A stretch of DNA of 64,000 nt from Euglena gracilis (lineage: Eukaryota; Euglenida; Euglenophyceae; Euglenales): positions 24,280,938 to 24,344,937 of the forward strand of contig CP154957.1 of the NCBI GenBank assembly GCA_039621445.1, in the 5' to 3' direction. The notes below the pieces were generated by a model. That model searched no databases. It had not been told where the DNA came from and saw nothing but the letters and a program-made list of their open reading frames with translations. Shown piece by piece: positions 1-12,885 of this stretch. How positions within the stretch are numbered: position 1 is the first letter of the stretch; the number at the start of each line of letters is the position of its first letter. Both the position numbers and the translations under genes were made by a program.

Positions 1-1149
1 AATTTCAGGTCCGTTTAGAGACCCAACCTACAGGGTGACAAAACTCATTTTACGGAAAATTTACCCTATATTTGCATTTCTTGATTCCATATCACTCACA
101 GAAATGTGTTAAGAAGCGGAATTCCGCTTCGCATTGACTTCGCTATTATTTTTCTTCGTCCCGTTTGACATCCATGCAATGCACCAGAACATTGCATGGG
201 ACACATTAACAAAATACAGCATACATGAGGAAGGAAGCAGAAATCTGCTTCCCTTCAGATATCAAAGCGAACTGAAGGTCCGTTCATAACCAGTTGAGTG
301 ACCAGCACCAATGGCGAGCAGCCTGAACAGTTAACAGTGCCCCCCCCCCCCTGTCAATGACCACTAATATTTGTCTCCGACTAGGGGGGTGGGGCGGTCG
401 CTAAAACAGTCAATGTTCCTCTCCGATCAGGGGGGGGGTCATTAGACAAGGGGGGGGGGGGTGGCCAAACATAGGGACACGTGGCCATTTTAAACCATTT
501 TTGGCCAGTTTTGGCCATTTTCAGCCTTTTTTGGCCATTTTTGGCCATTATTGGCCAACCTTTTCTGCAACTTTCGGCCGTTTGTCACAATCTCGACACT
601 TACATTTTCGGAGCTATTTGCCTGTTTTTGTGTCATTTTTTTTGGGATTTCAGCCATTTCATAATGATCATCCAAACAAATTACAAAAAAAACCTTCTGC
701 AAAGTATGCACACGCAAAAAAAAATTGAATTAAATCACACAATTCTTCCAGTAATTATTGAACAAACATTGTATACAAAAAATATTGAACTACACCCGTA
801 TATCTCCTGAAACCATAAACAACAACATTCCGACATTTGTACCTCGAACCAAACTGATAAATGACAAGGTCCCAATTGATCTTGTTTTGGGAAAGATTTT
901 TCCTTGTCGGGAGGTACCTTGATGTGTACTCCAAAGCGGCTTTCTGCCTCCTTTCACTCTTTTCAAAAGACCGACTTTATTTTAGTGTTGTTTTTCCGTT
1001 GCTGGTCAATGGGGTTTGGCGTCGTCACCCGTGCACTCATGAAGACGCATTCGTGATTTTCGCTTCCTCGTTTCCTTGCCTTCGCCAGTCACCCTTGTAA
1101 CACAAGCGGCGGAGGTTTTGTGTGTTGACGTCTTTTCTGTGGTCGGGCG
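1..1149. other. Non-coding low-complexity leader region
   Basis: I see no supportable gene here. The stretch holds C- and G-homopolymer runs (about 341-470) and a purine/pyrimidine-skewed block of repeated TTGGCCATTTT words at 481-560, followed by AT-rich sequence. Open frames in it are short and low in complexity. Confidence 0.5.
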
Positions 1150-1290
1150 CATACAATTTTTACCGACCCAGAGGGGGGAGGGGGTCACTCCACTTTTCGA
1201 AAAACCAGTCAGTCACTTTTTTTGGGAAACCACTCAGTCACTACCCCCGGGGGGGGGGGGTCGGCCACTCTGGAATCTAAAAGAAAATTT
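1150..1290 (+). repeat. Fragment of the CATACAATTTTTA hAT-like MITE family
   Basis: It begins CATACAATTTTTACCGACC and carries two CAGTCAGTCAC-type words, as in the complete copy at 61439-61790. The matching right terminus is not visible, so this copy is truncated or rearranged, probably by expansion of the adjacent poly-C tract. Related fragments lie near 37838 and 49270. Confidence 0.6.
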
Positions 1291-1317
1291 GATCAAAAAC
1301 ACATACAAAAACCACAC

Positions 1318-1467
<150 letters not shown>

Positions 1468-1589
1468 ACAACCCAAAACAAAAAATACCCCCCGCCAGGG
1501 GCATTAAGAATCTGGCTGCCGCAATTTCTTCTTCTTCAACTTACGGCTCCTAAGCGGGAGGTGTGCTGTGGGAGGTTGGATCGAGTTTG

Positions 1590-1930
1590 GTTGGACCGCG
1601 GCCGGCCGCGGCCGGCCGCGGTCGGCCGCGGAAAACAGCTGTGGTTGGAACCGCGGCCGACCGCGGCCGGCCGCAGTCCAACCACAACCGAAAATTTCCA
1701 TGCGTGGTTGGACAGTCATTTGGCCGCGGCCGGCCGCGGTCGGCCGCGGTCCCAACCACAGCAGGTGTGCAACGCTCTTGGTTGGAAAGTATCTGGCCGC
1801 GGCCAGCCGCGGCCGAAAGCATTTCCAACCACGAGGGGGTGTGGTTGGAAATGGGCTGGCCGCGGCTGGCCGCGGCTGGCCGCGGCTGGCCGCGGCTGGC
1901 CGCGGCCGGCCGCGGTCAACGACGGCTTCT
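1590..1930. repeat. GGCCGCGGTC/GGCTGGCCGC decamer array
   Basis: Interrupted clusters of a 10-bp self-complementary unit (GGCCGCGGTC and variants) separated by GGTTGGA-containing spacers. Because the unit is near-palindromic, open frames appear on both strands with the same GRGRPR/RPAAAG-like composition. Related decamer arrays occur at 7600-7860, 33681-33770 and 34301-34450. Confidence 0.8.
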
Positions 1931-1957
1931 GGCCATTTCCAACCAGAAGCAACCATG

Positions 1958-2038
1958 GGGCAAATAGCCGAGTGGTCAAAGACCATGCTGTTATAAATAG
2001 TGAAATCTAGATGCGTAGGTTCAAAACCCACATTGCCT
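1958..2038 (+). tRNA. tRNA-like sequence, type II, degenerate
   Basis: An 81-nt segment with tRNA promoter-like boxes: AGCCGAGTGG resembles an A box and GGTTCAAAACC a B box. The T arm pairs GTAGG with CCCAC (one mismatch) around a 7-nt TTCAAAA loop, directly followed by ATTGCCT, which pairs with 5' GGGCAAA at six of seven positions. The anticodon stem is weak. A tRNA pseudogene or tRNA-derived SINE head is more likely than a working gene. Confidence 0.4.
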
Positions 2039-2090
2039 ACTTTAGTTCACATAAATGTCCACATGAACCATTTTCAAAAATTGGAAAATA

Positions 2091-2172
2091 GAGCGGTGCG
2101 GGGCTCGAACCCACGACGCTGGCCGTTACGCCTTTTGCCAGCATGCACTTGAACCACTCGGGTAAACCACTC
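2091..2172 (-). tRNA. tRNA-like sequence, type II (Leu/Ser-like), possibly a pseudogene
   Basis: Read on the minus strand this is 82 nt with a full 7-bp acceptor stem (GAGTGGT with ACCGCTC, one G-U). The T arm GTGGG-TTCGAGC-CCCGC abuts the acceptor strand, and ACCCGAGTGGTTCAA sits at the D-arm position. An anticodon stem ATGCT/GGCGT would present CAA (Leu), but U33 is replaced by G. An alternative six-bp hairpin, GCTGGC/GCCAGC, competes with it. The length fits type II tRNAs. The broken anticodon loop suggests a pseudogene or SINE head. Confidence 0.45.
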
Positions 2173-2309
2173 TCTGAGCGTCATACCTGTGTTAGCAAAT
2201 GGGGAGGACAGATGAACATGTTCTTGTTCCTCCCAAACAACAGGGTTTTGGGCTGGGGGTTGTTGGGTGGGGGGAGGCGTGGAGGCGGGTGGGGGGGGGA
2301 CAAAATAAC

Positions 2310-5300
2310 CGACCTAACCCTATCCCTTTCATTAACAAAATAAACCCGTTTTATCTGCCAACCCCTTCTCGGGTGCAAGTCGACCTAACCCTATCCCTTT
2401 CATTAACAAAACAAACCCCTTTTATCTGCCAACCCCTTCTCTGGTGCAAGTCGACCTAACCCTATCCCTTTCATTAACAAAATAAACCCGTTTTATCTGC
2501 CAAAACCCCTTCTCGGGTGCAAATCGACCTAACCCTATCCCTTTCATTAACAAAATAAACCCCTTTTATCTGCCAACCCCTTCTCGGGTGCAAGTCGACC
2601 TAACCCTATCCCTTTCATTAACACAACAAACCCCTTTTATCTGCCAACCCCTTCTCGGGTGCAAGTCGACCTAACCCTATCCCTTTCATTAACAAAATAA
2701 ACCCCTTTTATCTGCCAACCCCTTCTCGGGTGCAAGTCGACCTAACCCTATCCCTTTCATTAACAAAATAAACCCGTTTTATCTGCCAACCCCTTCTCGG
2801 GCGCAAGTCGACCTAACCCTATCCCTTTCATTAACACAACAAACCCCTTTTATCTCCCAACCCCTTCTCGGGTGCAAATCGACCTAACCCTATCCCTTTC
2901 ATTAACAAAATAAACTCCTTATATCCGCCAACCCCTTTTATCTGCCAACCCCTTCTCGGGTGCAAGTCGACCTAACCCTATCCCTTTCATTAACAAAATA
3001 AACCCCTTTTATCTGCCAACCCCTTCTCGGGTGCAAGTCGACCTAACCCTATCCCTTTCATTAACAAAATAAACCCGTTTTATCTGCCAACCCCTTCTCG
3101 GGTGCAAGTCGACCTAACCCTATCCCTTTCATTGACAAAATAAACCCGTTTTATCTGCCAACCCCTTTTATCTGCCAACCGCTTCTGGACAGCAAGTCGA
3201 CCTAATCATATCACTTTCATTAACACAATAAACTCCTTTTATCTGCCAACCCCCTACTCGGGTGCAAAAATCCTTTCATTAACAAAATAAACTCCTTATA
3301 TCCACCAACCCCTTTTATCTGCCAACCCCTTCTCGGGTGCAAGTCGACCTAACCCTATCAACAAAAAAAAAAAAAAAAAAGCAATCGACCTAACCCTATC
3401 CCTTTCATTAACAAAATAAACCCGTTTTATCTGCCAACCCCTTTTATCTGCCAACCCCTTCTCGGGTGCAAGTCGACCTAACCCTATCCCTTTCATTAAC
3501 AAAACAAACCCCTTTTATCTGCCAACCCCTTCTACCCCTTCTCGGGTGCAAGTCGACCTAACCCTATCCCTTTCATTAACAAAATAAACCCGTTTTATCT
3601 GCCAACCCCTTTTATCTGCCAACCCCTTCTCGGGTGCAAGTCGACCTAACCCTATCCCTTTCATTAACAAAACAAACCCCTTTTATCTGCCAACCCCTTC
3701 TCGGTGCAAGTCGACCTAACCCTATCCCTTTCATTAACAAAATAAACCCGTTTTATCTGCCAACCCCTTTTATCTGCCAACCCCTTCTCGGGTGCAAGTC
3801 GACCTAACCCTATCCCTTTCATTAACAAAATAAACCCCTTTTATCTGCCAACCCCTTCTCGGGTGCAAGTCGACCTAACCCTATCCCTTTCATTAACAAA
3901 ACAAACCCCTTTTATCTGCCAACCCCTTCTCGGGTGCAAGTCGACCTAACCCTATCCCTTTCATTAACAAATAAACCCCTTTTATCTGCCAACCCCTTCT
4001 CGGGTGCAAGTCGACCTAACCCTATCCCTTTCATTAACAAAATAAACCCGTTTTATCTGCCAACCCCTTCTCGGGTGCAAGTCGACCTAACCCTATCCCT
4101 TTCATTATATAAACAAACCCCTTTTATCTGCCAACCCCTTCTCGGGTGCAAGTCGACCTAACCCTATCCCTTTCATTAACAAAATAAACTCCCCGCCCAA
4201 CCCCTTCTCGGGTGCAAGTCGACCTAACCCTATCCCTTTCATTAACAAAATAAACCCCTTTTATCTGCCAACCCCTTCTCGGGTGCAAGTCGACCTAACC
4301 CTATCCCTTTCATTAACAAAATAAACCCCTTTTATCTGCCAACCCCTTCTCGGGTGCAAGTCGACCTAACCCTATCCCTTTCATTAACAAAATAAACCCG
4401 TTTTATCTGCCAACCCCTTTTATCTGCCAACCCCTTCTCGGTGCAAGTCGACCTAACCCTATCCCTTTCATTAACAAAATAAACCCCTTTTATCTGCCAA
4501 CCCCTTCTCGGGTGCAAGTCGACCTAACCCTATCCCTTTCATTAACAAAATAAACCCGTTTTATCTGCCAACCCCTTCTCGGGTGCAAGTCGACCTAACC
4601 CTATCCCTTTCATTAACAAAATAAACCCGTTTTATCTGCCAACCCCTTTTATCTGCCAACCCCTTCTCGGGTGCAAGTCGACCTAACCCTATCCCTTTCA
4701 TTAACACAACAAACCCCTTTTATCTGCCAACCCCTTCTCGGGTGCAAGTCGACCTAACCCTATCCCTTTCATTAACAAAATAAACCCGTTTTATCTACCA
4801 ACCCCTTTTATCTGCCAACCCCTTCTCGGGTGCAAGTCGACCTAACCCTATCCCTTTCATTAACAAAATAAACCCCCTTTTATCTGCCAACCCCTTCTTT
4901 TCTCTGCCAACCCCTTCTCGGGTGCAAGTCGACCTAACCCTATCCCTTTCATTAACAAAATAAACCCGTTTTATCTGCCAACCCCTTTTATCTGCCAACC
5001 CCTTCTCGGGTGCAAGTCGACCTAACCCTATCCCTTTCATTAACAAAACAAACCCCTTTTATCTGCCAACCCCTTCTCGGGTGCAAGTCGACCTAACCCT
5101 ATCCCTTTCATTAACAAAATAACCCCGTTTTATCTGCCAACCCCTTTTATCTGCCAACCCCTTCTCGGGTGCAAGTCGACCTAACCCTATCCCTTTCATT
5201 AACAAAAAATAAAAACCCGTTTTATCTGCCAACCCCTTCTATCTGGTGCAAGTCGACCTAACCCTATCCCTTTCATTAACAAAATAAACCCGTTTTATCT

Positions 5301-7035
5301 GCCAACCCCTTCTCGGGTGCAAGTCGACCTAACCCTATCCCTTTCATTAACAAAACAAACCCCTTTTATCTGCCAACCCCTTCTCGGGTGCAAGTCGACC
5401 TAACCCTATCCCTTTCATTAACAAAATAAACCCTTTTATCTGCCAACCCCTTCTCGGGTGCAAGTCGACCTAACCCTATCCCTTTCATTAACAAAATAAA
5501 CCCCTTTTATCTGCCAACCCCTTCTCGGGTGCAAGTCGACCTAACCCTATCCCTTTCATTAACACAACAAACCCCTTTTATCTGCCAACCCCTTCTCGGG
5601 TGCAAGTCGACCTAACCCTATCCCTTTCATTAACAAAATAAACCCCTTTTATCTGCCAACCCCTTCTCGGGTGCAAGTCGACCTAACCCTATCCCTTTCA
5701 TTAAAAAAATAAACCCTTTTATCTTCCAACCCCCTCTCGGGTGCAAGTCGACCTAACCCTATCCCTTTCATTAACACAAAAAACCCCTTTTATCTGCCAA
5801 CCCCTTCTCGGGTGCAAGTCGACCTAACCCTATCCCTTTCATTAACAAAATAAACCCGTTTTATCTGCCAACCCCTTTTATCTGCCAACCCCTTCTCGGG
5901 TGCAAGTCGACCTAACCCTATCCCTTTCATTAACAAAATAAACCCCTTTTATCTGCCAACCCCTTCTCGGGTGCAAGTCGACCTAACCCTATCCCTTTCA
6001 TTAACAAAATAAACCCGTTTTATCTGCCAACCCCTTCTCGGGTGCAAGTCGACCTAACCCTATCCCTTTCATTAACAAAATAAACCCCTTATATCTGCCA
6101 ACCCCTTTTATCTGCCAACACCTTCTCGGGTGCAAGTCGACCTAACCCTATCCCTTTCATTAACAAAATAAACCCCTTTATCTGCCAACCCCTTTTATCT
6201 GCCAACCCCTTCTCGGGTGCAAGTCGACCTAACCCTATCCCTTTCATTAACAAAATAAACCCGTTTTATCTACCAACCCCTTTTATCTGCCAACCCCTTC
6301 TCGGGTGCAAGTCGACCTAACCCTATCCCTTTCATTAACAAAATAAACCCCTTATATCTGCCAACCCCTTTTATCTGCCAACCCCTTTTATCTGCCAACC
6401 CCTTCTCGGGTGCAAGTCGACCTAACCCTATCCCTTTCATTAACAAAATAAACCCGTTTTATCTGCCAACCCCTTTTATCTGCCAACCCCTTCTCGGGTG
6501 CAAGTCGACCTAACCCTATCCCTTTCATTAACAAAACAAACCCCTTTTATCTGCCAACCCCTTCTCGGGTGCAAGTCGACCTAACCCTATCCCTTTCATT
6601 AACAAAATAAACCCGTTTTATCTGCCAACCCCTTTTATCTGCCAACCCCTTCTCGGGTGCAAGTCGACCTAACCCTATCCCTTTCATTAACAAAATAAAC
6701 CCGTTTTATCTGCCAACCCTTTTATCTGCCAACCCCTTCTCGGGTGCAAGTCGACCTAACCCTATCCCTTTCATTAACAAAATAAACCCGTTTTATCTGC
6801 CAACCCCTTCTCGGGTGCAAGTCGACCTAACCCTATCCCTTTCATTAACAAAATAAACCCGTTTTATCTGCCAACCCCTTTTATCTGCCAACCCCTTCTC
6901 GGGTGCAAGTCGACCTAACCCTATCCCTTTCATTAACAAAATAAACCCGTTTTATCTGCCAACCCCTTCTCGGGTGCAAATCGACCCAACCCAATCCCTA
7001 TAATTAAAAATAAACCCGTGTTATCTGCCAACCCC
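2310..7035. repeat. 4.7-kb minisatellite, roughly 70-bp unit with longer variants
   Basis: About 60 tandem units, each containing CGACCTAACCCTATCCCTTT, then CATTAACAAAATAAACCC, TTTTATCTGCCAACCCCTT and CTCGGGTGCAAGT. Two unit lengths alternate irregularly: some units carry an extra half-block that repeats TTTTATCTGCCAACCCC. Point variants (AAAATAAACCCG versus AAAACAAACCCC) are interspersed, which gives higher-order structure. Each unit holds one telomere-like CCTAACCCTA word. Frames across it are repetitive and not genes. Confidence 0.95.
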
Positions 7036-7325
7036 CAGGATGATCACCCCCAGGAATCCGGCCAGGGCCCTTTGGGTTCGCTGAGTGCCTTGTAGAGACC
7101 AATCTAACAACGTTGAGCGGGAAATATTCTGCTGTTTGGACAAGACTCGTAACCCTAACCCTACTCCTTCAAATAACCTCACAAAGTCTTTTTGGCCACA
7201 ATGAAACGCCATCGGGTTCTTTTGCAGAAATACCAAAAATAAAAGAATGAAAAGAGGAATGAAAAAATAAATGTAAATATAAAAACAAAAATAAAAATAA
7301 AAAAAGGTCACGTGAAATGATGTGA

Positions 7326-7592
7326 CATGTGGGGGGTGTGGGGGGTTTTGGGGGTGGGGGGTGTGGGGGGGTGTGGGGGTGTGGGGGGGTGCGGGGGGGT
7401 GGTGGGGTTTGGGGGGGGTGTGGGGGGGTGTGGGGGGGGTGTTTGGGGGGTTTGGGGGGTTGGGGGGGGGGGGGGTGTGGGGGGGGGGGGGGGGTGGGTG
7501 TGGGGTGTGTGGGGGGTGGTGTCGGGGGTGTGGGGGTGGGGTGTGGGGGGGGGGGTGTGGGGGGAGGGGGGTTGGGGGGGCGGTGGGTGAAC
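7326..7592 (+). repeat. G-rich (GGGGTGTGGGGG) simple repeat
   Basis: An almost T/G-only tract with many runs of four or more G, so it could form G-quadruplexes on the plus strand. Open frames are Gly/Val/Trp or Pro/His/Thr artefacts. Confidence 0.85.
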
Positions 7593-8029
7593 AGTGGTTC
7601 TGCTGGTAACCCGGTCGGCTCGCTTCGGCCGACCGCGGTGACCGCCCGCCCGGTCAGCCCAACCCGTTTCCATCCAACCTTGCGGTGTGTGTGGAAATGA
7701 GCCGCGCTCGGGCTGGCCCGGCAGCCCGGCTCCTCCAAACGTTACCACAAATCTGAAGTAGAAAAAAATTTGGTTGGAAACCCATGATCTGCCGCGGCGG
7801 CTCCGCGGTCGGGACAAAAAGGGGTGTGCCGCGGCCGGCCGCGGCTGGCTAACCCAACCATCTGGGTCCCCCCGCCCGCCGGGCGGTCGCCCCCCTCATC
7901 CGGGTTGGGCCCGCCAACCAGCCCCCTGCCCTGGGTCCACTCCCCCCCGGGTTGATGTTGGTCGTGGTGGGGGGGGTGCGGGAAAAAAAAAAAAGCCAAG
8001 GCTAACTGCCGCTGTTAACAAATGAAAAT

Positions 8030-8265
8030 ATAAAAGTAAATAAAAATAATGAAAATTGTAAAAAGAATTGTTAATATATTATATCATTTTTTTATGTTGT
8101 ATTGTATTTTTATTACTTTATGCTGTATAATTATATATATAATAATATTTCAAATATAAAAATATAATATAATATAAATATGTTGTCTGTAATTTATATA
8201 ATGTTAAAATTGTTAAAATATAATACATAATGTATATACATAATATATAATATATTATATCTGTA
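8030..8265. other. AT-rich spacer, no gene seen
   Basis: Strongly AT-rich sequence with short TATA and AATAT words between the G-rich block and the tetranucleotide arrays. No exon-like, GC-rich-codon segment is visible. Confidence 0.6.
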
Positions 8266-8295
8266 TATGTATCTCTATGTCTATATCTATCTATT

Positions 8296-8786
<491 letters not shown>

Positions 8787-9548
8787 TGTCTGTCTGTTTA
8801 TCTGTCAATGTATCCACCTATCTATGCACCTAACCGATTGACCGACCGACCGACCGACCGACTATTTTAGTTCACTTCTGATCAAATACCATTCATTATT
8901 GAATTTTTGCAGCTTCAGTGGATCACTTCGTTTGCTATCTGCATTACGACCGATTTTTATTACTTGTCTTCAAATGGTTTTCCGCTTCCTAGTTTTTTTG
9001 TTGAAAAATATATGCATCTTCTGTGGATCGCATTGCTCTTAATCTGTTTCATCATTTATTCATTTAATCATTTTATCGCTTCCTTGCTTCCATGTTTTGC
9101 CTTTTACCGGGGGCTTTCATCGTGCTGTGGGGTCTAAGACAGCAGCAACGACTTACGTTTTTGTCCTTCCTTATGTTTTCGTGTTTTTCGTCCGATTTCG
9201 CGGTATTCGTTGTACTTTAAGGAAATTTTAGCCCTTTTTGGGTTGGTTTTCCATTTTACAACCATCGTTACTGTAAGCCAACTGGTCGTTGGAAATTTTC
9301 GAAATCTGAACCTCCTCGAATATCTTCAAGAAAATTTGACCCTTTTTTTGGAAGCGTTTTTCCACTTCCTCTTCAGTTTCTGGGGGTTTGGAATTTTTGG
9401 GCTTACTTAGGAACTTACGCCGCCTAAGCCGACCTGCCTACCCACTTGCCTTGTCAGGTTAGCTCGCAAGGTGGCCTCCCCGCCACCTCGTTAGGTTGCA
9501 GACCCGACCGGAGCCGCGGTCCCTGTTCCACTAAGCCGGTCGGCACGG

Positions 9549-10020
9549 GTGGCGGCACATAATACCTACCCACCCACCTGCCTACCTCCCCACCTGCTCA
9601 CCCTCCCCTCCATGTCCAACGACCGGCAACCTTTGCCCACTGACTGGGGGGTCGTTGGACATAGGGTTGTGACCAAAAAGGTGTCCTCCGACCAGGAGGT
9701 CATCGTTGGACAAGGGGCTGAAAAAAAGTTGGCAGGTGGCCTTCCCCCCCCAAAGCCAAATTTTCCCTTGCACCAGAAATTTTGGGCAACTTTGGCCATT
9801 CCTTTGCTCAAAGTGCCAAAACTGGCATTTTGGCCAATTTTTGCCGATTTTGGGCATAAAATTTTTCGGCCTGGCACTTTGCGCTGGGACCAAAAATTTC
9901 GCCAAACCTCCGAAAGGTGTCCTCCAACCGGGGGACGGGGTTGTGGGACATAGAGGGGTCGTTGGAGGGGGTACCCACCCACCTGCCTGTCTGCCCATCT
10001 TCCCACCTGCCTACCGAGTT
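9549..10020. repeat. Dispersed-repeat block with GTCGTTGGACA words
   Basis: Contains inverted and direct copies of GTCCAACGACC / GTCGTTGGACA and GTGTCCTCCRACC, plus a core (GCACCAGAAATTTTGGGCAA) resembling other repeats in the window. Flanking CCTACCCACCTGCC words occur on both sides. It looks like a compound inverted-repeat element, and no gene is seen. Confidence 0.5.
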
Positions 10021-10031
10021 CGTTCAAATTG

Positions 10032-10139
10032 GGTTGGAAAAGGTTTGGTCAGGGCAAATCTAGGTAGGTAGATAGGCCGGCAGCACCGACCTATCTATCT
10101 ATCTACCTAGATTTTGCCCTGTCCGAACTGTTTCCAACC
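10032..10139. repeat. 108-bp imperfect palindrome
   Basis: The left arm GGTTGGAAAAGGTTTGGTCA continuing into AGGGCAAATCTAGGTAGGTA is answered by a right arm ending CCTAGATTTTGCCCTGTCCG and AACTGTTTCCAACC. The arms of about 48 bp differ at only a few positions around a short GC-rich centre. It could extrude as a cruciform, or be a short transposon made of two terminal repeats. Confidence 0.85.
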
Positions 10140-10279
10140 CATTATTGCCCATTTTTGCACCTCCAAAAGCAAATATGAAAGGGCGGCTGGAAAAGAAATA
10201 AAACTCGTCAATGGGGATCTGGGGCTGGAATAAGACTACTTTGCTGGCAGGGGGGGTCATAGAGGCGTCATCACTTGGT

Positions 10280-10566
10280 GGATACCCAGGGCATTCTTTC
10301 CTTGGGGGGGGTTTTGAGAGTGTGTGGGTGGGTTGGGGCCTCTGAGCCCGCCGTGGGGGGGGGGATGTGCCACAGGTCAGATTTTTCCCCGACCGAAGAC
10401 GAGGCTGGACATTTGTTTTCAGGGGGTTTCAGCCAATTATGGCTGGGTTTTGGGTGGGTGGGTTGACCTGGAGGGGGGGGGGTCGTGGTGGTGGTGGTGG
10501 GTGGTGGGGTTAAAAAAAAAAATGGGTGGGTGGGTTTGGGGTCACACAGGTGTTAAGAATCTGTGG
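10280..10566 (-). mobile_element. MITE copy, CACCTGTGTGACC family
   Basis: Homologous, in reverse orientation, to the TSD-bounded element at 12145-12499: both have a TTAACACCTGTGTGACC-like end, cores with CCAATTATGGC / CCAAAATTGGC, a CGTCGGCCGGG-like block, and GGGTGGGTGGG. The far end is unclear, so the left boundary is approximate. Confidence 0.55.
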
Positions 10567-10569
10567 ATG

Positions 10570-12136
10570 GGGGCCCCTTTGGCTTATCCACCATTCCTGC
10601 CTGACAAGGTGAAGGTGAAAGGGCAGGAAGGAGAATCATCACGGATAACCGCGCTTGGAGAAAGACATGAAGAGATGGATGGTTAGACGGTCTCGGAAAA
10701 GCACAAGTTGCGAAATCAGGGGCTCCCATCTGGATTGTGTCTGACACACAGGTTGTGAAAGACAAGGAGGACACGGCTGCGGGTTCAGGGGGTAGAGGAT
10801 AATCTCCTGGTCAGGTCTGTCTCAGAGGAGAAATGTTGATATTATCGACCCCCCCCCAGTGACAAAAAATATCTCTTCACCTGAAAGCAATTTGACTTTT
10901 TTTCTAAACCCTGGAAATTGCCTTTTTCAAAGAAAAAATTCGAAATTTTTTATGAGACAGGTCAGCGGGTGCAAAGGTGGGAGGACAAGTTAGCGGGGAC
11001 AGGGGTAGAGGACAGTTTCCACGGGGTAGGCAGGTGAGGGGTGCCTTCCCAGTGAAAACAGAAGCTCTCTGCCCAAGGGGCTGAGGAAAGCTGGTCAGGT
11101 TCTGGAAATGCAGGATGGGGGCATTTCCTCAAAAGAAGCCTCGCCTATACTCATATCATGCAGCCACCAAACAAGCATATCTCCCGGAAGAGACCTCCTG
11201 TCAGGGGGGGTGAAGCATGCCGCCAGGGGCAGGCACCGGAAGCTGAGGTGGAGGGAGTTCTGCAGTGCGGGTCAAATACGCCAATCACTGAAAGGGGAGG
11301 CTGTGGAGGGATCCCTCGCCCGTCTCAGCCACGTACCCGGGCAGAGAGCGGCGGTCCATCGGCCGGCAGCCCCCAAAGCCGCCCCCAGAACACTTCGACC
11401 ACAGTTCAGTGTCCAGGTAACACTCCGGGGGCGAAACCTATTTGGGCATAGTTGGCACTGGGCTCGGGGCGGCTGGCTTGATGTTTGGGCTGAGTGGCAA
11501 GCCTTCCCGCTGGGGTGGGGGACCCCGGCATTTCCTGGGCTGGCAGCAAGGCAAGGACAGCCATCCCTGGTTTTTGGTCTCCGGTGGGGTCCAGTGGGAT
11601 CCGGTGGGATCCGGTGGGATCTGGTGGTTGACCTTGCCTGCTGGCAGCGAAAGCCAGAATTGGACAACTGCCAAAAATGAACTGTCAGACTGTTTTCAAA
11701 ATAAATCGACAAACACCAAAGAGCCACCTGAAAAACAGAAAATTGTTGATCGTCTTTTTTTACGTCTTTGATCATCGTGCTCCGGCTCTTTGTGCCGAAA
11801 AGTCCAGCAGAAAGGGGCTGGCTGGCTGGCAAGCTGCATCAACCTGGGGAGGGGGTGGCTCGACCGATTTTTTTTAAGAGTTCAATATTGGAGTCCGAAA
11901 AATTAGGGCCTTTACATCGAAAATAGTGGAACTTCCCTCCAGGGGTAGGGGTAGGGGGCATTCAGCTCGACCCCTCCGGCTTTCAAAAATTCCTGATATC
12001 AATGTTCCAGAAAGCCACAGTATTTACACGCGGAAAAAGACTGTTTCACCTTATTCACATTTGTTTAACACTGATGTTGCATTGGCATTGAAATGGATGG
12101 TCTACTTCGCTGCTGTGGCAACATGCACCTTCTTGA
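10570..12136. other. Region without a convincing gene; one weak exon-like patch
   Basis: Mostly unique, moderately GC-rich sequence. A minus-strand patch at about 11340-11430 has G/C-ending codons and a GTACGT donor-like site, but I could not fit it to a family or to the kinase gene that ends at 12886. It could be an exon of a further minus-strand gene downstream, or chance. Confidence 0.35.
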
Positions 12137-12144
12137 CTTGGGAG

Positions 12145-12499
12145 CATACATTCACTCAGTGACCCCAGGGGGGTGGGCACTTTTTCCCGCGCCCAAACCC
12201 ACCCATCCACTTCTTTCGGAAACCCACCACCGCACCCCCCCCCATGCCGGGGAGTCAACCACCCACCCACCCACCCACCCAAAATCCAACCAAAATTGGC
12301 CAGAACGCTGAAAAATATTTCCGGCCCGGTCGTCGGCCGGGCAAAAACCTGACCCACGGTGCACCCCACCCTCCCAGGGGGGGTCCTGGCCCCAGGACCC
12401 CAGGACCCCCCCTGGGAGGGTGGGGTCCTGGGGCCCAACCCACCCACTCTCAAAAACCCCCCTGGGGGAGGTGTCACACAGGTGTTGAGTGAATCTATG
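12145..12499 (+). mobile_element. hAT-like MITE with 8-bp target duplication
   Basis: Termini CATACATTCACTCA and (reverse complement of the right end) CATAGATTCACTCA form a 14-bp TIR with one mismatch. The flanks are CTTGGGAG at 12137-12144 and CTTGAGAG at 12500-12507, an 8-bp duplication with one difference. The subterminal right end reads ACACCTGTGTGACACC in reverse complement, shared with other copies. No coding capacity is seen. It sits about 390 bp downstream of the kinase stop codon. An 8-bp duplication with CA..TG ends is typical of the hAT superfamily. Confidence 0.8.
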
Positions 12500-12885
12500 C
12501 TTGAGAGGATATGATTTATTTGTTGCCAAGGGGGGTGTTTTTTTTTGTGTTTGTGGCCTGAAGCTGACAAACACCATGGACAAAACCCAATTATTGGTTA
12601 AGGTGGTGGTGGGGCAGTACGGACGTTAGAACAGAGCCCCCCCCCCCCCGAAACCAGTTGGCACGGCACCCCCATAAACCTATTTCAGGCTCATGCCAGA
12701 AATTCTGCACATTTACCATTTGTCAAATATTTCCCACAAGAAACTTTTGTAGAGTGAGCGTTTCGGAGGGCGTGCGGAGCGAGACAGGAGAGGCGACCAA
12801 CTCCCCGAGCCGCAGGACAACAAACCCCGCGGGGAGGAGCAGGAGTCAGTCGGCGGGCGCTGCGGTCGCAACACCCGCCTGGCCT

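Noticed and set aside
2310-7035. Repeated open frames (LTLSLSLTK / RVYFVNERDRVRS) across the minisatellite
   Set aside because: They arise because the unit length is often close to a multiple of three. They start and stop with unit-length changes and have no independent support.
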